Source: Herpetosiphon giganteus
GTDB lineage: Bacteria; Chloroflexota; Chloroflexia; Chloroflexales; Herpetosiphonaceae
Length of the DNA stretch: 64,000 nucleotides
Assembly: GCF_016907925.1 (NCBI RefSeq)
Contig: NZ_JAFBCZ010000021.1
Location: 1-64,000, forward strand
Reading direction: 5' to 3'
Position numbers and translations under genes: made by a program. The notes under the pieces are model-generated. The model was not told where the DNA came from. It was given only the letters and a program-made list of their open reading frames with translations, and ran no database searches. Position 1 is the first letter of the stretch. The number at the start of each line of letters is the position of its first letter. Positions 51,265 to 61,200 of this stretch are shown here, in pieces.

Positions 51265-51293
51265 CGGACGAGCAACAATGCTCGTCCGTTTTT
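51265..51293 (+). terminator. Intrinsic terminator/attenuator between rpsB and tsf
   Basis: GGACGAGC (51266-51273) pairs perfectly with GCTCGTCC (51280-51287), followed by GTTTTT. It may lower tsf expression relative to rpsB, since no obvious tsf promoter follows before GTG 51313. Confidence 0.8.
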
Positions 51294-51312
51294 ACAACAA
51301 GGAGAATACCCT

Positions 51313-51909
51313 GTGAGCATCTCGATGGATCAAGTCAAGGAACTTCGCGAACGTACCGGTGCTGGCATCCTCGACTGCAAAAAAGCATTGACGGATACCA
51401 GTGGCGACGTTGACGCTGCAATCAAAATCTTGCGCGAAAAAGGCTTGGCTGCCGCCGCCAAGAAATCATCACGGGATGCCAGCGACGGTCGGGTTGAAGT
51501 TTACGTGCACCCAGGCAATAAAGTTGTTGCCATCGTGGAAGTAAACTGCGAAACCGACTTCGTGGCCAAAACCGACGATTTCAAAAAATTGGCCTACGAT
51601 TTGGCCTTGCACGTTGCTGCAACCAACCCAGCCTATGTCAACCGCGAAGATGTGCCTGAAGCAGAAGTCGAGCGCGAACGCGAAATCTTGCGCCAACAAA
51701 ATGTCGACAGCGGCAAACCTGCCAACATTGTTGAAAAAATTGTTGAAGGTCGCATCGAGAAATTCTATGGCGAAATCGTCTTGCTCGAACAAGAATTCGT
51801 CAAAGATCCAAGCGTCAAAATCAAAGATTTGGTGCAAGAAGCGATTGCAAAATTAGGCGAAAACATCGTCGTGCGCCGCTTCAGCCGCTTTGAAGTTGGC
51901 AGCAACTAA
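51313..51909 (+). CDS. tsf: Elongation factor Ts
   Basis: Guanine-nucleotide exchange factor for EF-Tu, 198 residues. The N-terminal UBA-like domain has VKELRERTGAGILDCKKALT (containing TGAGxxDCKKAL), and the core has VAIVEVNCETDFVAKTDDF. The C-terminal half is shorter than in E. coli (about 280 residues), as in Thermus and cyanobacteria, with one core subdomain reduced. The GTG start has AAGGAG upstream. Terminator follows. Confidence 0.95.
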   Translation: MSISMDQVKELRERTGAGILDCKKALTDTSGDVDAAIKILREKGLAAAAKKSSRDASDGRVEVYVHPGNKVVAIVEVNCETDFVAKTDDFKKLAYDLALHVAATNPAYVNREDVPEAEVEREREILRQQNVDSGKPANIVEKIVEGRIEKFYGEIVLLEQEFVKDPSVKIKDLVQEAIAKLGENIVVRRFSRFEVGSN

Positions 51910-51948
51910 ACAGTGCGACGATTGGCGCAACCCAATCTAGGCACTCTC

Positions 51949-51995
51949 AACCGTCGTTTGTGGATTGTACTCAATCCGCAGGCGGCGGTTTTTTT
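51949..51995 (+). terminator. Intrinsic terminator after tsf
   Basis: AACCG near 51949 pairs with CGGTT, enclosing an inner TGGATTG / CAATCCGCA hairpin, and is followed by a run of at least seven T (51989-51995). Confidence 0.75.
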
Positions 51996-52064
51996 CTGAA
52001 ATCACGCAGGTGTCTGTTTCTTCCTTGCTTTTGACCTTTTGACTTTCACTTGGAGGGTTCTGGT

Positions 52065-52811
52065 ATGCAACCACGCTATAAACGGGTTTTGCTCAAGCTC
52101 AGCGGCGAAGCCTTGGCTGGCGATGGCAAAACCAATATTTCGCCTGACGTGTTAAACTATATGTCAGCCGAAATTAAGCGATTGTTGGCGCATGGGGTGC
52201 AAGTGGCAATTGTGCTTGGCGGCGGCAATATCTGGCGTGGTGGCCCAGCAATCAAAGCTGGCATGGAACCACCCCAAGCCCACTACATGGGTATGCTTGC
52301 AACCATTATCAATGCCTTGGCCTTGCAAGATGCGCTCGAGCGCAACGGCATGCAAACGCGGGCCATGACAGCCATTAAAATGGATGAAGTCGCAGAATCG
52401 TACATTCGCCGCCGAGCGGTGCGGCATATGGAAAAAGGGCGGGTGGTCATTTTGGCCGCTGGCACTGGCAATCCCTATTTCACCACCGATTCAGGCGCGG
52501 CCTTACGCGCCGCCGAACTCGATGCCGATGTGATTCTGATGGCCAAAAATCGGGTTGATGGGGTGTATAGCGCTGACCCACGCACCAACCCCAGCGCAAC
52601 CAAATTTGACCATATCACCTATTTTGATGCCCTGACCCGTGGCTTAACGATTATGGACAGTACGGCGCTGACCTTTTGCATGGATAATAACTTGCCTATC
52701 ATTGTGTTTAGCCTCGATACCCCAGGCAATTTGGAACGAATTGTGCTAGGTGAGCAGGTTGGAACCCTGATTAGCAATGCCAGTACTGAAGCCCCCGCTA
52801 CCTCTGCGTAG
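52065..52811 (+). CDS. pyrH: UMP kinase
   Basis: Converts UMP to UDP with ATP in pyrimidine nucleotide synthesis; cytoplasmic hexamer. 248 residues. Family blocks are [77 protein letters not shown] and [19 protein letters not shown] 52065 is chosen because GGAGGG lies upstream. Followed 28 bp later by frr. Confidence 0.96.
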   Translation: MQPRYKRVLLKLSGEALAGDGKTNISPDVLNYMSAEIKRLLAHGVQVAIVLGGGNIWRGGPAIKAGMEPPQAHYMGMLATIINALALQDALERNGMQTRAMTAIKMDEVAESYIRRRAVRHMEKGRVVILAAGTGNPYFTTDSGAALRAAELDADVILMAKNRVDGVYSADPRTNPSATKFDHITYFDALTRGLTIMDSTALTFCMDNNLPIIVFSLDTPGNLERIVLGEQVGTLISNASTEAPATSA

Positions 52812-52839
52812 CGCTAGCCAACTACAAGGAGTTTTTTGT

Positions 52840-53400
52840 ATGACAGTTAAAGATGTCTTACGCGATGCCGAAGCCAAAATGAAAAAGAGCATCGATTCGT
52901 TGCGCCATACCCTTGGCGCTGTGCGCACTGGCCGCGCTTCTCCCGCGTTGGTCGAAGATTTGAAGGTTGAATATTATGGCGCTGAAATGCCACTCAACCA
53001 ATTGGCCAATATCGCCACCCCAGAATCACGCATGCTGACGATTCAACCCTACGACCAAGGCGCGATCAAGGCAATCGAAAAGGCTATTCAAAACTCAGAG
53101 CTGGGCATCAACCCCAGCAACGATGGCCGCGTGATTCGCTTGGCAATTCCGCAATTGACCCAAGAACGCCGCAAGGAGTTGGTCAAACAGGTTAAAGCCA
53201 AAATCGAAGATGGCAAGGTCGCAATTCGCAACGTGCGCCGCGAAGCCCAAGATGCCATCCGCAAATTGCAGCAAGATAAGGCCATCTCGGAAGATGACGA
53301 GCGCCGTGGCCAAGAAGATTTGCAAAAATTGACCGACCGCTTCCAAAAAGAGGTCGAAACGATCGGCGCAACCAAAGAAGCCGAGGTCATGGAAGTCTAG
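52840..53400 (+). CDS. frr: Ribosome recycling factor
   Basis: Splits post-termination ribosomes together with EF-G. 186 residues, the standard length. The three-helix bundle begins [18 protein letters not shown], with [10 protein letters not shown] as [52 protein letters not shown] and [20 protein letters not shown] 52840 has CAAGGAG upstream; the longer open frame from 52777 overlaps pyrH and is not needed. Strong terminator follows. Confidence 0.96.
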   Translation: MTVKDVLRDAEAKMKKSIDSLRHTLGAVRTGRASPALVEDLKVEYYGAEMPLNQLANIATPESRMLTIQPYDQGAIKAIEKAIQNSELGINPSNDGRVIRLAIPQLTQERRKELVKQVKAKIEDGKVAIRNVRREAQDAIRKLQQDKAISEDDERRGQEDLQKLTDRFQKEVETIGATKEAEVMEV

Positions 53401-53423
53401 GACTTGTGGTGTTGGCATCGTTA

Positions 53424-53458
53424 CGATTGGGCCTAGTGCTGCTAGGCCCAATCGTTTT
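53424..53458 (+). terminator. Intrinsic terminator after frr
   Basis: A perfect 13-bp stem, CGATTGGGCCTAG (53424-53436) with CTAGGCCCAATCG (53442-53454), followed by TTTT. Confidence 0.88.
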
Positions 53459-53693
53459 GGCCAAACTGCCTCTTCAAGCCTCAAATTTGCCCTGAGCCAA
53501 GTGTAAGTTTTGCTTTATCCAAGGCTCATTTCACCACCGCACCCCATGCGGTGGTTTTTAATTTTTTATCTATCAGCCTAGGTACTATACCTTACCATGA
53601 CCTTTGAACTATAAGGGTTTTAAATGGCTATGGTATGCTTTTGGCGCATTGCCCGATCCACACTAAAAACTTAATACAATTGAGGATGCCACC

Positions 53694-54845
53694 ATGCCCG
53701 ATCAAGACCACAATCAAGCCATCAATCGGCGGCAGTTTCTCAAGTTGGGCGCTATGTCAGGGTTGCTTGCCAGCATGCCCGAATTAGCTGCTGCCAACGA
53801 GAGAAGCCTTATTCGGCAACGAGAGCCAGAGGTAATGCAGGTTGGCCTGTGTCTGCCTACGCACCTGCATAGCCAGCATGCAGTTCAGGAATTATTGCTC
53901 GGTTTGCAGTTCGCCAGCGCGCAAGCAGTGGTGCCCTTCACGTTTAAGCTTCAAGCCCCGCAAACGATCGATCAAATTCTTAGCACCAAACCAACAGCAA
54001 CCCGTTGGCTGAGCCTTGGCACACCCTTGGGCTTACAAATGCTCAGCGAAAGCTTGCCCCAACAAACGATTATTGCTGCCTCGCTGGGCGAACATTTTGC
54101 CGTTGCCAACCCCAGCCCTAATCTGCTAATCAATAGTTTTGGCATGGCCGATGCTGCCTGGCAAAGCGCGGTTTGGGCCAGCCAGCAACGTGGCAAGCGC
54201 GCCATCATTCTGCGTTCGCCAGCCTTAAGCGGTTACGATTGTACGTGGGGCTTTGAACAGGGCTTGTTGGCTGGTGGAGCACAGCTCATTGCCGACTTTA
54301 ACGTCAATGCGCAGGCCAATTTCGACGAGCTAGCTGCCAAAGTTACCAGCCTCAACCCCGATCTGGTCTATTTGGCATTGAACGCCGCCGAATCGCAGCA
54401 GTGGTGGCAGAGCTTTACCCAGAGCAGCAAAGCGCTGTGGATTACCCCCAACCCAACCCTTGAGCCAAACCTCGCTCAACGCTTGCGCAAACAAGGCCTC
54501 GAATTGGCCTATGCAGGCGGCTGGAATCCATCCACGCAGCAAGCATTTCGCGACGCATTTAGCAAAACCTATGGCACGGAGCCAAGCCAACATCACGCCT
54601 TAGGCTACGATACGGCCTTGTTGATTGCCAGCACCACGACCAACACGAAAGCTGCCAGCTATACAGGCTTGCGTGGCCCAACCAGCATTGATCGCTTCCA
54701 AACGACCAATGCACCAACCTATCTACACTTCTTAGTCAGCCAAAAACGCCAAGCAGCGCCAATCAGTTTTGCGGCGCTCGATCAGGCTAAGGTTCAACAA
54801 CAGCTTGCTGCAATTCGCAGCGGCATAACCCAACCCTATGTTTAA
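53694..54845 (+). CDS. Tat-exported periplasmic-binding-protein-like protein
   Basis: A 383-residue protein. The N terminus carries a twin-arginine signal, NRRQFLKLGAMSGLLASMP, with a likely cleavage near residue 35. The mature part resembles type I periplasmic binding proteins (Leu/Ile/Val receptor type): VMQVGLCLPTHLHSQHA opening strand, the central KRAIILRSPALSGYD strand, LNPDLVYLALNAAE, and HHALGYDTALLIAS. No ABC transporter genes are nearby. A gene with related layout but no signal lies at 57053. It opens a unit with a GNAT enzyme and three collar proteins. GAGGA precedes ATG 53694. Confidence 0.7.
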   Translation: MPDQDHNQAINRRQFLKLGAMSGLLASMPELAAANERSLIRQREPEVMQVGLCLPTHLHSQHAVQELLLGLQFASAQAVVPFTFKLQAPQTIDQILSTKPTATRWLSLGTPLGLQMLSESLPQQTIIAASLGEHFAVANPSPNLLINSFGMADAAWQSAVWASQQRGKRAIILRSPALSGYDCTWGFEQGLLAGGAQLIADFNVNAQANFDELAAKVTSLNPDLVYLALNAAESQQWWQSFTQSSKALWITPNPTLEPNLAQRLRKQGLELAYAGGWNPSTQQAFRDAFSKTYGTEPSQHHALGYDTALLIASTTTNTKAASYTGLRGPTSIDRFQTTNAPTYLHFLVSQKRQAAPISFAALDQAKVQQQLAAIRSGITQPYV

Positions 54846-54907
54846 TCACGGCTAAAGCTGCGGTTCGCTTAATCGACTAAAGTTTGGTGTGCTGAAGGAG
54901 ATCACCG

Positions 54908-55390
54908 ATGATTGGATTAGCAGCCCCGCTGAGCTTGCGGGCAGTGACTCCGAAGGATGAGTCGCTGCTGCTTAATTTGTATGCCTCAACGCGCGCCGCC
55001 GAGATGGCCCGCGTCGATTGGGATGATCTGCGCAAAGCTGAGTTTATCAGCATGCAATATCATGCTCAGCACACCCACTATCTGCAACACTACCCCGAGG
55101 CGAGCTTTCAAATTATTCAACACAAACAGCAAGCAATTGGCGACTGGTACACATTTCAAAGTTCAAGCCTGATGCGCGTTTTAGATATAACGATCTTGCC
55201 GCAGTTTCGCGGGCGTGGCATCGGGAGCAAATTGCTTGAATTGTTTTTGGCCCAAGCCAAAGCCAGCCAACGCCCTGTTCGCTTGTATGTCTATAAAGAA
55301 AATCTGCGCGTAAGTGCTTGGTACAAACGCTTAGGATTTCAAGCTATCGGTGGCTTGAGTATGTACACCGAAATGGAATGGCGGCCTTAG
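54908..55390 (+). CDS. GNAT family N-acetyltransferase
   Basis: A 160-residue acetyl-CoA-dependent acetyltransferase. The acetyl-CoA loop is LPQFRGRGIGSKLLELFL (RxxGxG), followed by VRLYVYKENLRVSAWYKRLG with the Asn/Tyr of the fold. GAAGGAG precedes ATG 54908. The next gene, the first collar protein, starts 17 bp after its stop, so it is part of the collar operon. It may modify collar or giant-protein N termini or lysines; that is a guess from position. Confidence 0.88.
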   Translation: MIGLAAPLSLRAVTPKDESLLLNLYASTRAAEMARVDWDDLRKAEFISMQYHAQHTHYLQHYPEASFQIIQHKQQAIGDWYTFQSSSLMRVLDITILPQFRGRGIGSKLLELFLAQAKASQRPVRLYVYKENLRVSAWYKRLGFQAIGGLSMYTEMEWRP

Positions 55391-55407
55391 TTTTTGGAGG
55401 ATCGCAC

Positions 55408-55920
55408 ATGGGACAACCCTACGTTGGTGAAATTCGCATGTTTGCTGGCAATTTCGCTCCAGCAGGCTGGATGTTCTGTGATGGCCAAATATTGCCAATC
55501 TCAGAGAATGAAACCCTGTTTAACCTAATTGGCACCACTTATGGCGGCGATGGCCAAACAACCTTTGCCTTGCCCAATTTGCAAAGCCGATTTCCGTTGC
55601 ATCAAGGCAACGGTTTCGTTTTGGCCGAAACCGGCGGTGTTGAAGAAGTCACGCTGACGGTTTCGCAAATGCCAGCTCATACCCATATTCCACTGGCTAG
55701 TGCCAACAATGGCACAACCAATATTCCCCAAAGTGCAATTTGGGCCAAAGCAGGCTCGACCAATTTGTATGTTGCTGGCGCAACCCAAGGCGATCTTACG
55801 CCATTTGCCGCCAATACGATTAGCCCAGTTGGCGGCTCGCAGCCGCATAGCAATCTGTCGCCCTACTTGTGTATCAATTTTATTATCTCTCTGTTTGGCA
55901 TCTTCCCCTCGCCAACCTAG
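55408..55920 (+). CDS. Phage-tail-collar-domain protein 1 (MdpB-like)
   Basis: A 170-residue protein of the phage tail collar/microcystin-dependent-protein group. The N-terminal block is YVGEIRMFAGNFAPAGWMFC, then CDGQILPISENETLFNLIGT, TYGGDGQTTFALPNLQSRF and the His-containing MPAHTHIP, ending in LSPYLCINFIISLFGIFPS. These are short fibre tips in phages, but no other phage genes surround them here. TTTTGGAGG precedes ATG 55408. First of three tandem paralogues; the middle region (about 85-140) is the variable part. Confidence 0.88.
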   Translation: MGQPYVGEIRMFAGNFAPAGWMFCDGQILPISENETLFNLIGTTYGGDGQTTFALPNLQSRFPLHQGNGFVLAETGGVEEVTLTVSQMPAHTHIPLASANNGTTNIPQSAIWAKAGSTNLYVAGATQGDLTPFAANTISPVGGSQPHSNLSPYLCINFIISLFGIFPSPT

Positions 55921-55974
55921 GCGAAAAAAGTTAGCGTTGAATCGTTAAGTAGTTGTAGTTGTTGAGGTGCTTCT

Positions 55975-56490
55975 ATGGCCGATCCATTTGTGGCTGAAAT
56001 TCGCATTGTTCCGTTTAATTTTGCCCCGCGCGGTTGGGCTTTTTGCAATGGCCAACTGTTGCCAATCTCGCAAAACACCGCTTTGTTTTCGCTCTTGGGC
56101 ACAACCTATGGCGGCAATGGCAAAAGCAACTTTGCCCTACCCGATTTGCAAGGGCGGTCGCCCATGCATCCAGGCCAAGGGCCGGGCTTGAGCCTGCACG
56201 ATCTCGGCGAAACCGGCGGCTCCGAAACCGTAACCCTTTTACAAAGTGAAATTCCAAGCCATAGCCACACACTCAATTATGTTGGCATCGATGGCAATAA
56301 TCCCGATCCCGTGGGCAATGTTTTAGGCGCAAGTGAATCGACCGATGCCTTTCGCAAGACCAACGATACAACCTTATCGCCACAAGAACTGTCGATCACT
56401 GGCGGCGATAACCCGCACAATAATCTGCAACCCTATTTGACGCTGAATTTTATTATTGCGATGCAAGGGGTCTTCCCACCACGGGGATAA
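55975..56490 (+). CDS. Phage-tail-collar-domain protein 2 (MdpB-like)
   Basis: 171 residues, paralogous to its neighbours: VAEIRIVPFNFAPRGWAFCN, GQLLPISQNTALFSLLGTTY, GNGKSNFALPDLQGRSPMHP, EIPSHSHTLNYVG and YLTLNFIIAMQGVFPPRG. The central segment (about residues 85-145) differs completely from protein 1, as expected for a binding tip. GTTGAGG precedes ATG 55975. Spacing to the previous stop is 54 bp. Confidence 0.88.
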   Translation: MADPFVAEIRIVPFNFAPRGWAFCNGQLLPISQNTALFSLLGTTYGGNGKSNFALPDLQGRSPMHPGQGPGLSLHDLGETGGSETVTLLQSEIPSHSHTLNYVGIDGNNPDPVGNVLGASESTDAFRKTNDTTLSPQELSITGGDNPHNNLQPYLTLNFIIAMQGVFPPRG

Positions 56491-56533
56491 GTTCGCATGA
56501 TCGGCATCCAGCTATTTAGAGGATGACATTGTT

Positions 56534-57031
56534 ATGGCAGAACCATTTTTGTCTGAGATTCGGTTGTTCTCGTTCGTCTTTGCACCCAAAGGCTGGACCT
56601 TGTGCAATGGCCAACTCTTACCAATTAATCAAAATCAAGCCTTATTTTCATTATTGGGCACAACCTATGGTGGCGATGGGCGGGTCAATTTCGCCTTGCC
56701 CGACCTACGCGGGCGGGTTCCAATCCATATGGGTGGCAATTTCACTTTAGGCCAACGTGGTGGCGAGCAAGCCCACACGCTTTCAATTGCCGAGCTGCCA
56801 GCCCACAATCATACAGTAGCAGCCTCAAACCAGCCAGCCAATAGCGGCAGCGGCTATCCGCCAGCTCGTTCAAGCGGGGTCAATGGCTATACAACCGCAG
56901 GCCCAACTGGCGGCATGAATCCATTGAGCGTTGGCAATATTGGCGGTAGCCAAGCCCACCTGAATATGGCTCCCTTCTTGACGATCAATTTCAGTATTGC
57001 CTTACAAGGCATTTTCCCATCACAGACTTAA
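56534..57031 (+). CDS. Phage-tail-collar-domain protein 3 (MdpB-like)
   Basis: 165 residues, third paralogue: LSEIRLFSFVFAPKGWTLCN, GQLLPINQNQALFSLLGTTY, GDGRVNFALPDLRGRVPIHM, ELPAHNHTVAASNQPANSG and FLTINFSIALQGIFPSQT. The variable centre is Gly/Ser/Pro/Asn-rich. TTAGAGGATGAC precedes ATG 56534. The three likely form homo- or heterotrimers; collar domains in phages trimerise. Confidence 0.88.
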   Translation: MAEPFLSEIRLFSFVFAPKGWTLCNGQLLPINQNQALFSLLGTTYGGDGRVNFALPDLRGRVPIHMGGNFTLGQRGGEQAHTLSIAELPAHNHTVAASNQPANSGSGYPPARSSGVNGYTTAGPTGGMNPLSVGNIGGSQAHLNMAPFLTINFSIALQGIFPSQT

Positions 57032-57052
57032 TTTGGTTGAGGATTTAACGGT

Positions 57053-58171
57053 ATGAACTATCAGCGTTTGGGTATTGGCATGCTGTTGCCCTTGGCAGCC
57101 GATCGCGCGGCGATTGCCGAAGAGTTTGAGCAAGGTTTTCGCAGTGCGCTCGCTGCCAGCAGCCAAGCTGGCGTTATTGGTGAGCTTCAGCTGTATATCG
57201 AAACGGTTGGGGCTGGGGTAATTGCGCTTGAGCACACAATTCAAACATTGCTCAGCAATCGCCATATCGATATTTTAGTGTTATGGCTGCAAAGTGGCTT
57301 AATTGAATACGTTACGCCATTTTTGCAGCGCATGCCACGCCCAACGCTGGTAGTCAATCTTGGTGAAAATATTCCACGCCACAGCGAACAGCATCCGTGG
57401 ATGGTTCAACACAGTTTTGGCTTATGGCAGGCGCACTATGCCTTAGGTCGTTGGGCGGCAGAACAGCTAGGACGCACAACCGTCCATGCGCTCAGCCACT
57501 ACGATAGCGGCTACGATTTGCATTATGCCCTTTTAGCGGGCTATGAACAAGCTGGTGGGCAGGCAGCAGGCCACTACCTGAGCCACGTCGCGCCTGATCG
57601 GGGCAATTTTGCGCCACTCTGGAATTATTTGGCAGAAACCCCTAGCGAGCTGCTCTTTTATACGGCATGCGGCCCAGAAGCAACTCAATTTTTAGCAGCG
57701 TGGAGCGATAGTCCGTTTATCGGCAAACGTCAGTTAGTTGTTAGTCCCATGACATGGCTTGAAATCGCGCCTGAGTTACGGGCAAAACTAGCATTAACGA
57801 CCTGTTTGCCGTGGAACCCGAACGAACTTGCCCCAACTGCCAAACCATTTGAAGGATTGGCCCAGCTTTTAGGCAGCGAGGCCGGAGCATGGTTAGCTCA
57901 AGCACTGCTTGAAACCACCAGCGCCGACGATCAAGCCTTATTAGCAGCACTTGCCAAGGCCGCATGGTCTACCCCGCGTGGCACGATTCAGCGTTATTCA
58001 AACCAACAAACGAGTGTGCCCAAGCTGTATCTTGTTCAAACCCATTCAACCGATCAAACCACCAATCAAGTAATTGAACTTGAGCAAGCGGCACTTGATC
58101 TTCGCCCACTGCAAAGCACCATCGAAGCAGCGCCGCGCAGTGGCTGGCTCAACTCCTATTTGTGTGTCTGA
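57053..58171 (+). CDS. Periplasmic-binding-protein-like protein without signal peptide
   Basis: A 372-residue protein I cannot name with certainty. The opening RLGIGMLLPLAADRAAIAEE, the ETVGAGVIALEHTIQTLL and IDILVLWLQSGLIEYV strands, HYDSGYDLHYALLAGYEQAG and the ELLFYTACGPEATQFLAA strand follow the type I binding-protein alternation, as in the 53694 gene. No signal peptide or lipobox is present, so it seems cytoplasmic. GAGGATTTAACGG precedes ATG 57053, 21 bp after collar 3, and the giant secreted protein starts 31 bp after its stop: it sits in the middle of the operon. Confidence 0.65.
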   Translation: MNYQRLGIGMLLPLAADRAAIAEEFEQGFRSALAASSQAGVIGELQLYIETVGAGVIALEHTIQTLLSNRHIDILVLWLQSGLIEYVTPFLQRMPRPTLVVNLGENIPRHSEQHPWMVQHSFGLWQAHYALGRWAAEQLGRTTVHALSHYDSGYDLHYALLAGYEQAGGQAAGHYLSHVAPDRGNFAPLWNYLAETPSELLFYTACGPEATQFLAAWSDSPFIGKRQLVVSPMTWLEIAPELRAKLALTTCLPWNPNELAPTAKPFEGLAQLLGSEAGAWLAQALLETTSADDQALLAALAKAAWSTPRGTIQRYSNQQTSVPKLYLVQTHSTDQTTNQVIELEQAALDLRPLQSTIEAAPRSGWLNSYLCV

Positions 58172-58202
58172 CGAAGGTAACCAAACAGAAAGGTATCCCG
58201 CT

Positions 58203-61200
58203 GTGTTGAAACAATCTCGACTTTCTGCTGTGGTCATGGCACTCCTGGCTGGGGTGCTCTTTGTGCTGCAAGGAAGTGGGGCCTTTGCCGCTCCAAAGCC
58301 TATTCAGCAAGCTCAAACGTCGGCTGAACGCCCGCTGGCTGCGCCGCTCCTCGGCTCCAACGATGTGTTGTTGAGCGATATGGGTGGGCTTGGCAATAGT
58401 GATGGCAGCCTTGCTTCTAATCCAGTTGTTGCCTATAACGCCACCGATAACGAATATCTCTTGGTGTGGGAAGGCTTGGAAACTGCAAGCGGAACTGGAG
58501 CACTCAACATTTATGGCCAGTTAATCGATGCAGTAACCGGACTTGAAATTGGCACAAATGACTTTTTAATTGCCGATGATCTCGATATTCAGGATGCTTA
58601 TTCTAAAGCACAAGTTGTTTGGAATAGTGTTCAAAATGAATATTTCGTAGTTTTTGAAGGTGATGATCAGGCGGCGGCTGGAATTAATTATGAGGGTGAA
58701 ATTTTTGGCCAGCGCGTTTCAGCCAATGGATCATTAATTGGTACACCACTCCAAGTTAGCACTACAGGCATCGATGGCGATGGCCAATCTGATGCCTTTG
58801 AGCCAGCTATAACTTATAACGCCACCAACAATCAATATGCCGTGGTTTGGTATGGCGATGATAAAACTGGTGGGCGAATTGAGGGCGAGTTTGAAGTTTA
58901 TGTTCAGTTGCTCGGCTATAGCGGCGGCAACCTCGTCGAAGTTGGCGGCGATGTTAAGGTTTCCGATGTTGGCACAACTGGCGATGATACATTACGTCCA
59001 GAAGATCCTAATATCGTTTGGAATAGCGTCAACAACGAATATTTAGTCGTTTGGCGCTCCGACGATAGCGGCACCGATGGCGATTTTGATGTCTATGGTC
59101 AACGCTTAACTGCCAGTTTGGCCGAAGTTGGCGCTGACGATTTCTTGATTGCCAATAATCCTAATGAAGATTCGTTTGATATTAACCTTGGCTACAATCC
59201 CACCAACAACCTGTATTTGGTCATTTGGTCGGGCGATAACGTGACTGACAGCGTGTATAACGTCTATGGTCAACTCGTCAATGGCGCGTCTGGTGCTTTG
59301 AGTGGTAGTTTATTAACCCTCTCATCAACCAATGCGATCTCCACCGATCCAGTCATTAGCTATAACTCACGCGATAACCAATTTATCATTGCTTGGATGG
59401 CGCCGAGTGCCGCTGGCAATGCAGAACGCGAGATTTTTAGCCAAAAAATTAATGCCGCGACTGGCGCACGCCTTGCCCCCTTCGATGTGCAAGTGAGCGA
59501 TATGGGGCCAAACGGCAGCGATACCTACTTTGCCAATGGCTATATTGGCATTGCTTATGGTGGCCCGGCCCAAAACCATACCTTAGTTGTTTGGGGCGGG
59601 GCTGATAATCGTGATGGGCAAGCAACTGGCGAATCAGAAATTTTTGGCCAATTGATTACGCCAATTCTGAATGTGCGCAAAACCATCACCAGCAATACAA
59701 CCAACATCGATGCCTTCGATACGGTCACCTACCAGATCGAAGTTGAGCACGCAACGATTGTTGAAGGGGCCGATACAGTTTCGTTGAGCTTGGCCGATGC
59801 CTTTAATCTCAACCTAACTGATGATTTACCAGCCCAACTGACTAGCCCTACTATTGTCAGTGCGATTGTTAGTGATGGGGCCGCCAGTACGAATGTCGCT
59901 GGCAATCTCTCGGTTGGCAGCGGCGATCTGGCAACCTTAACCCCATTTGGCTTACGCTACCGCTCTAACGGCAGCAACAGCGAAAAATTAACCTTGGTGC
60001 TTAGCGCCAAAGTTGCCAATACGGCGCTTGCTGGCGCAACTGTTGGCAATAGCGCCAATATCACATGGAGCAATAGTGCGTCGCTAGCCACGGTTACAGG
60101 CTTAACTGATAGCACTGGAGCGGTTAATTTCAATGTGGCCAAGGCCTTCAGCGTTAGCAAATCGAGCCTTGAAACCAATGCGTTGATTAACCAAGATGTT
60201 ACCTATCATCTTGATGTTGGTGTGATTGAAGGCACGACCAATAGTTTACAATTTGTCGATACCCTGCCTGCAAACACTAGTTATGTGCCAGGCTCAATTA
60301 ACGTTAGTAATAGTAATGGCATGACGGTCAATGGCTTAATTGCCAGTGTCAGTGGCCAAACCTTGACGATCAATGCCAGCAGTGTCGTCAATCCAGGCAA
60401 TGTTGATAACGCTGCAACCGCTGATAGCGATGTATTTCGTTTATCTTATCAAGTAAAAGTGCTTGATGTACCAGCCAATGTCAGTGGCGTGGTATTGACC
60501 AATAGTGTCAATGCTTCAGCTAGCCCAAGCCAAGTTGATAACGGCAATACCCATAACCTGACGATTGTTGAACCATTCTTGGATGTGAGCAAAACGATTG
60601 TTGGTTCATCCTCGGCGGTCGATGCTGGCGATACGGTGCGCTACCAAATTCGGGTCAGCCATACCGCTGCTAGCACCGCCCAAGCTTATGATCTGAGCGT
60701 GGTTGATAATCTGCCTGCGGTGCTTGGCTCACCTGTGGTTGAATCCGCCATAATTAGCGATGGCGCAACCAATACCAATGTTGCTGGCAATTTCACAATT
60801 AATGGAGCAGGCCAGCTTTCAACCACAACCGCCACGAATCTCAATATCAACACCAACGGCACCAATGATCAAGTTTTGACAATTGTTGTGCGGGGAGTTG
60901 TCAATAATACGGTTAACCCAGGTGCAACGATTGCCAATACCGCCAATCTTACTTGGCGCAATGCAACCTCGCTCCAACGCTCAAATTATAACGATTCAAG
61001 CACCGCACCGAATATTTCAGTTCCAACGCCGTTTACCGTGACCAAATCGGTGATTGCAGGCGGCACACCAACGATTGGCAGCTTTGTCACCTATCAATTG
61101 AGCGTCACAGTCTTAGAAGGTACAACCAGCAATATTCAACTGGTCGATACCTTACCTGCTGGCATGAGTTATGTATCAGGTTCATCAACCCTCAACGCAA

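Noticed and set aside
53694-58171. Prophage remnant
   Set aside because: Collar domains are the only phage-like feature. There is no integrase, capsid, terminase or lysis gene, and the operon contains binding-protein-like and GNAT genes instead.
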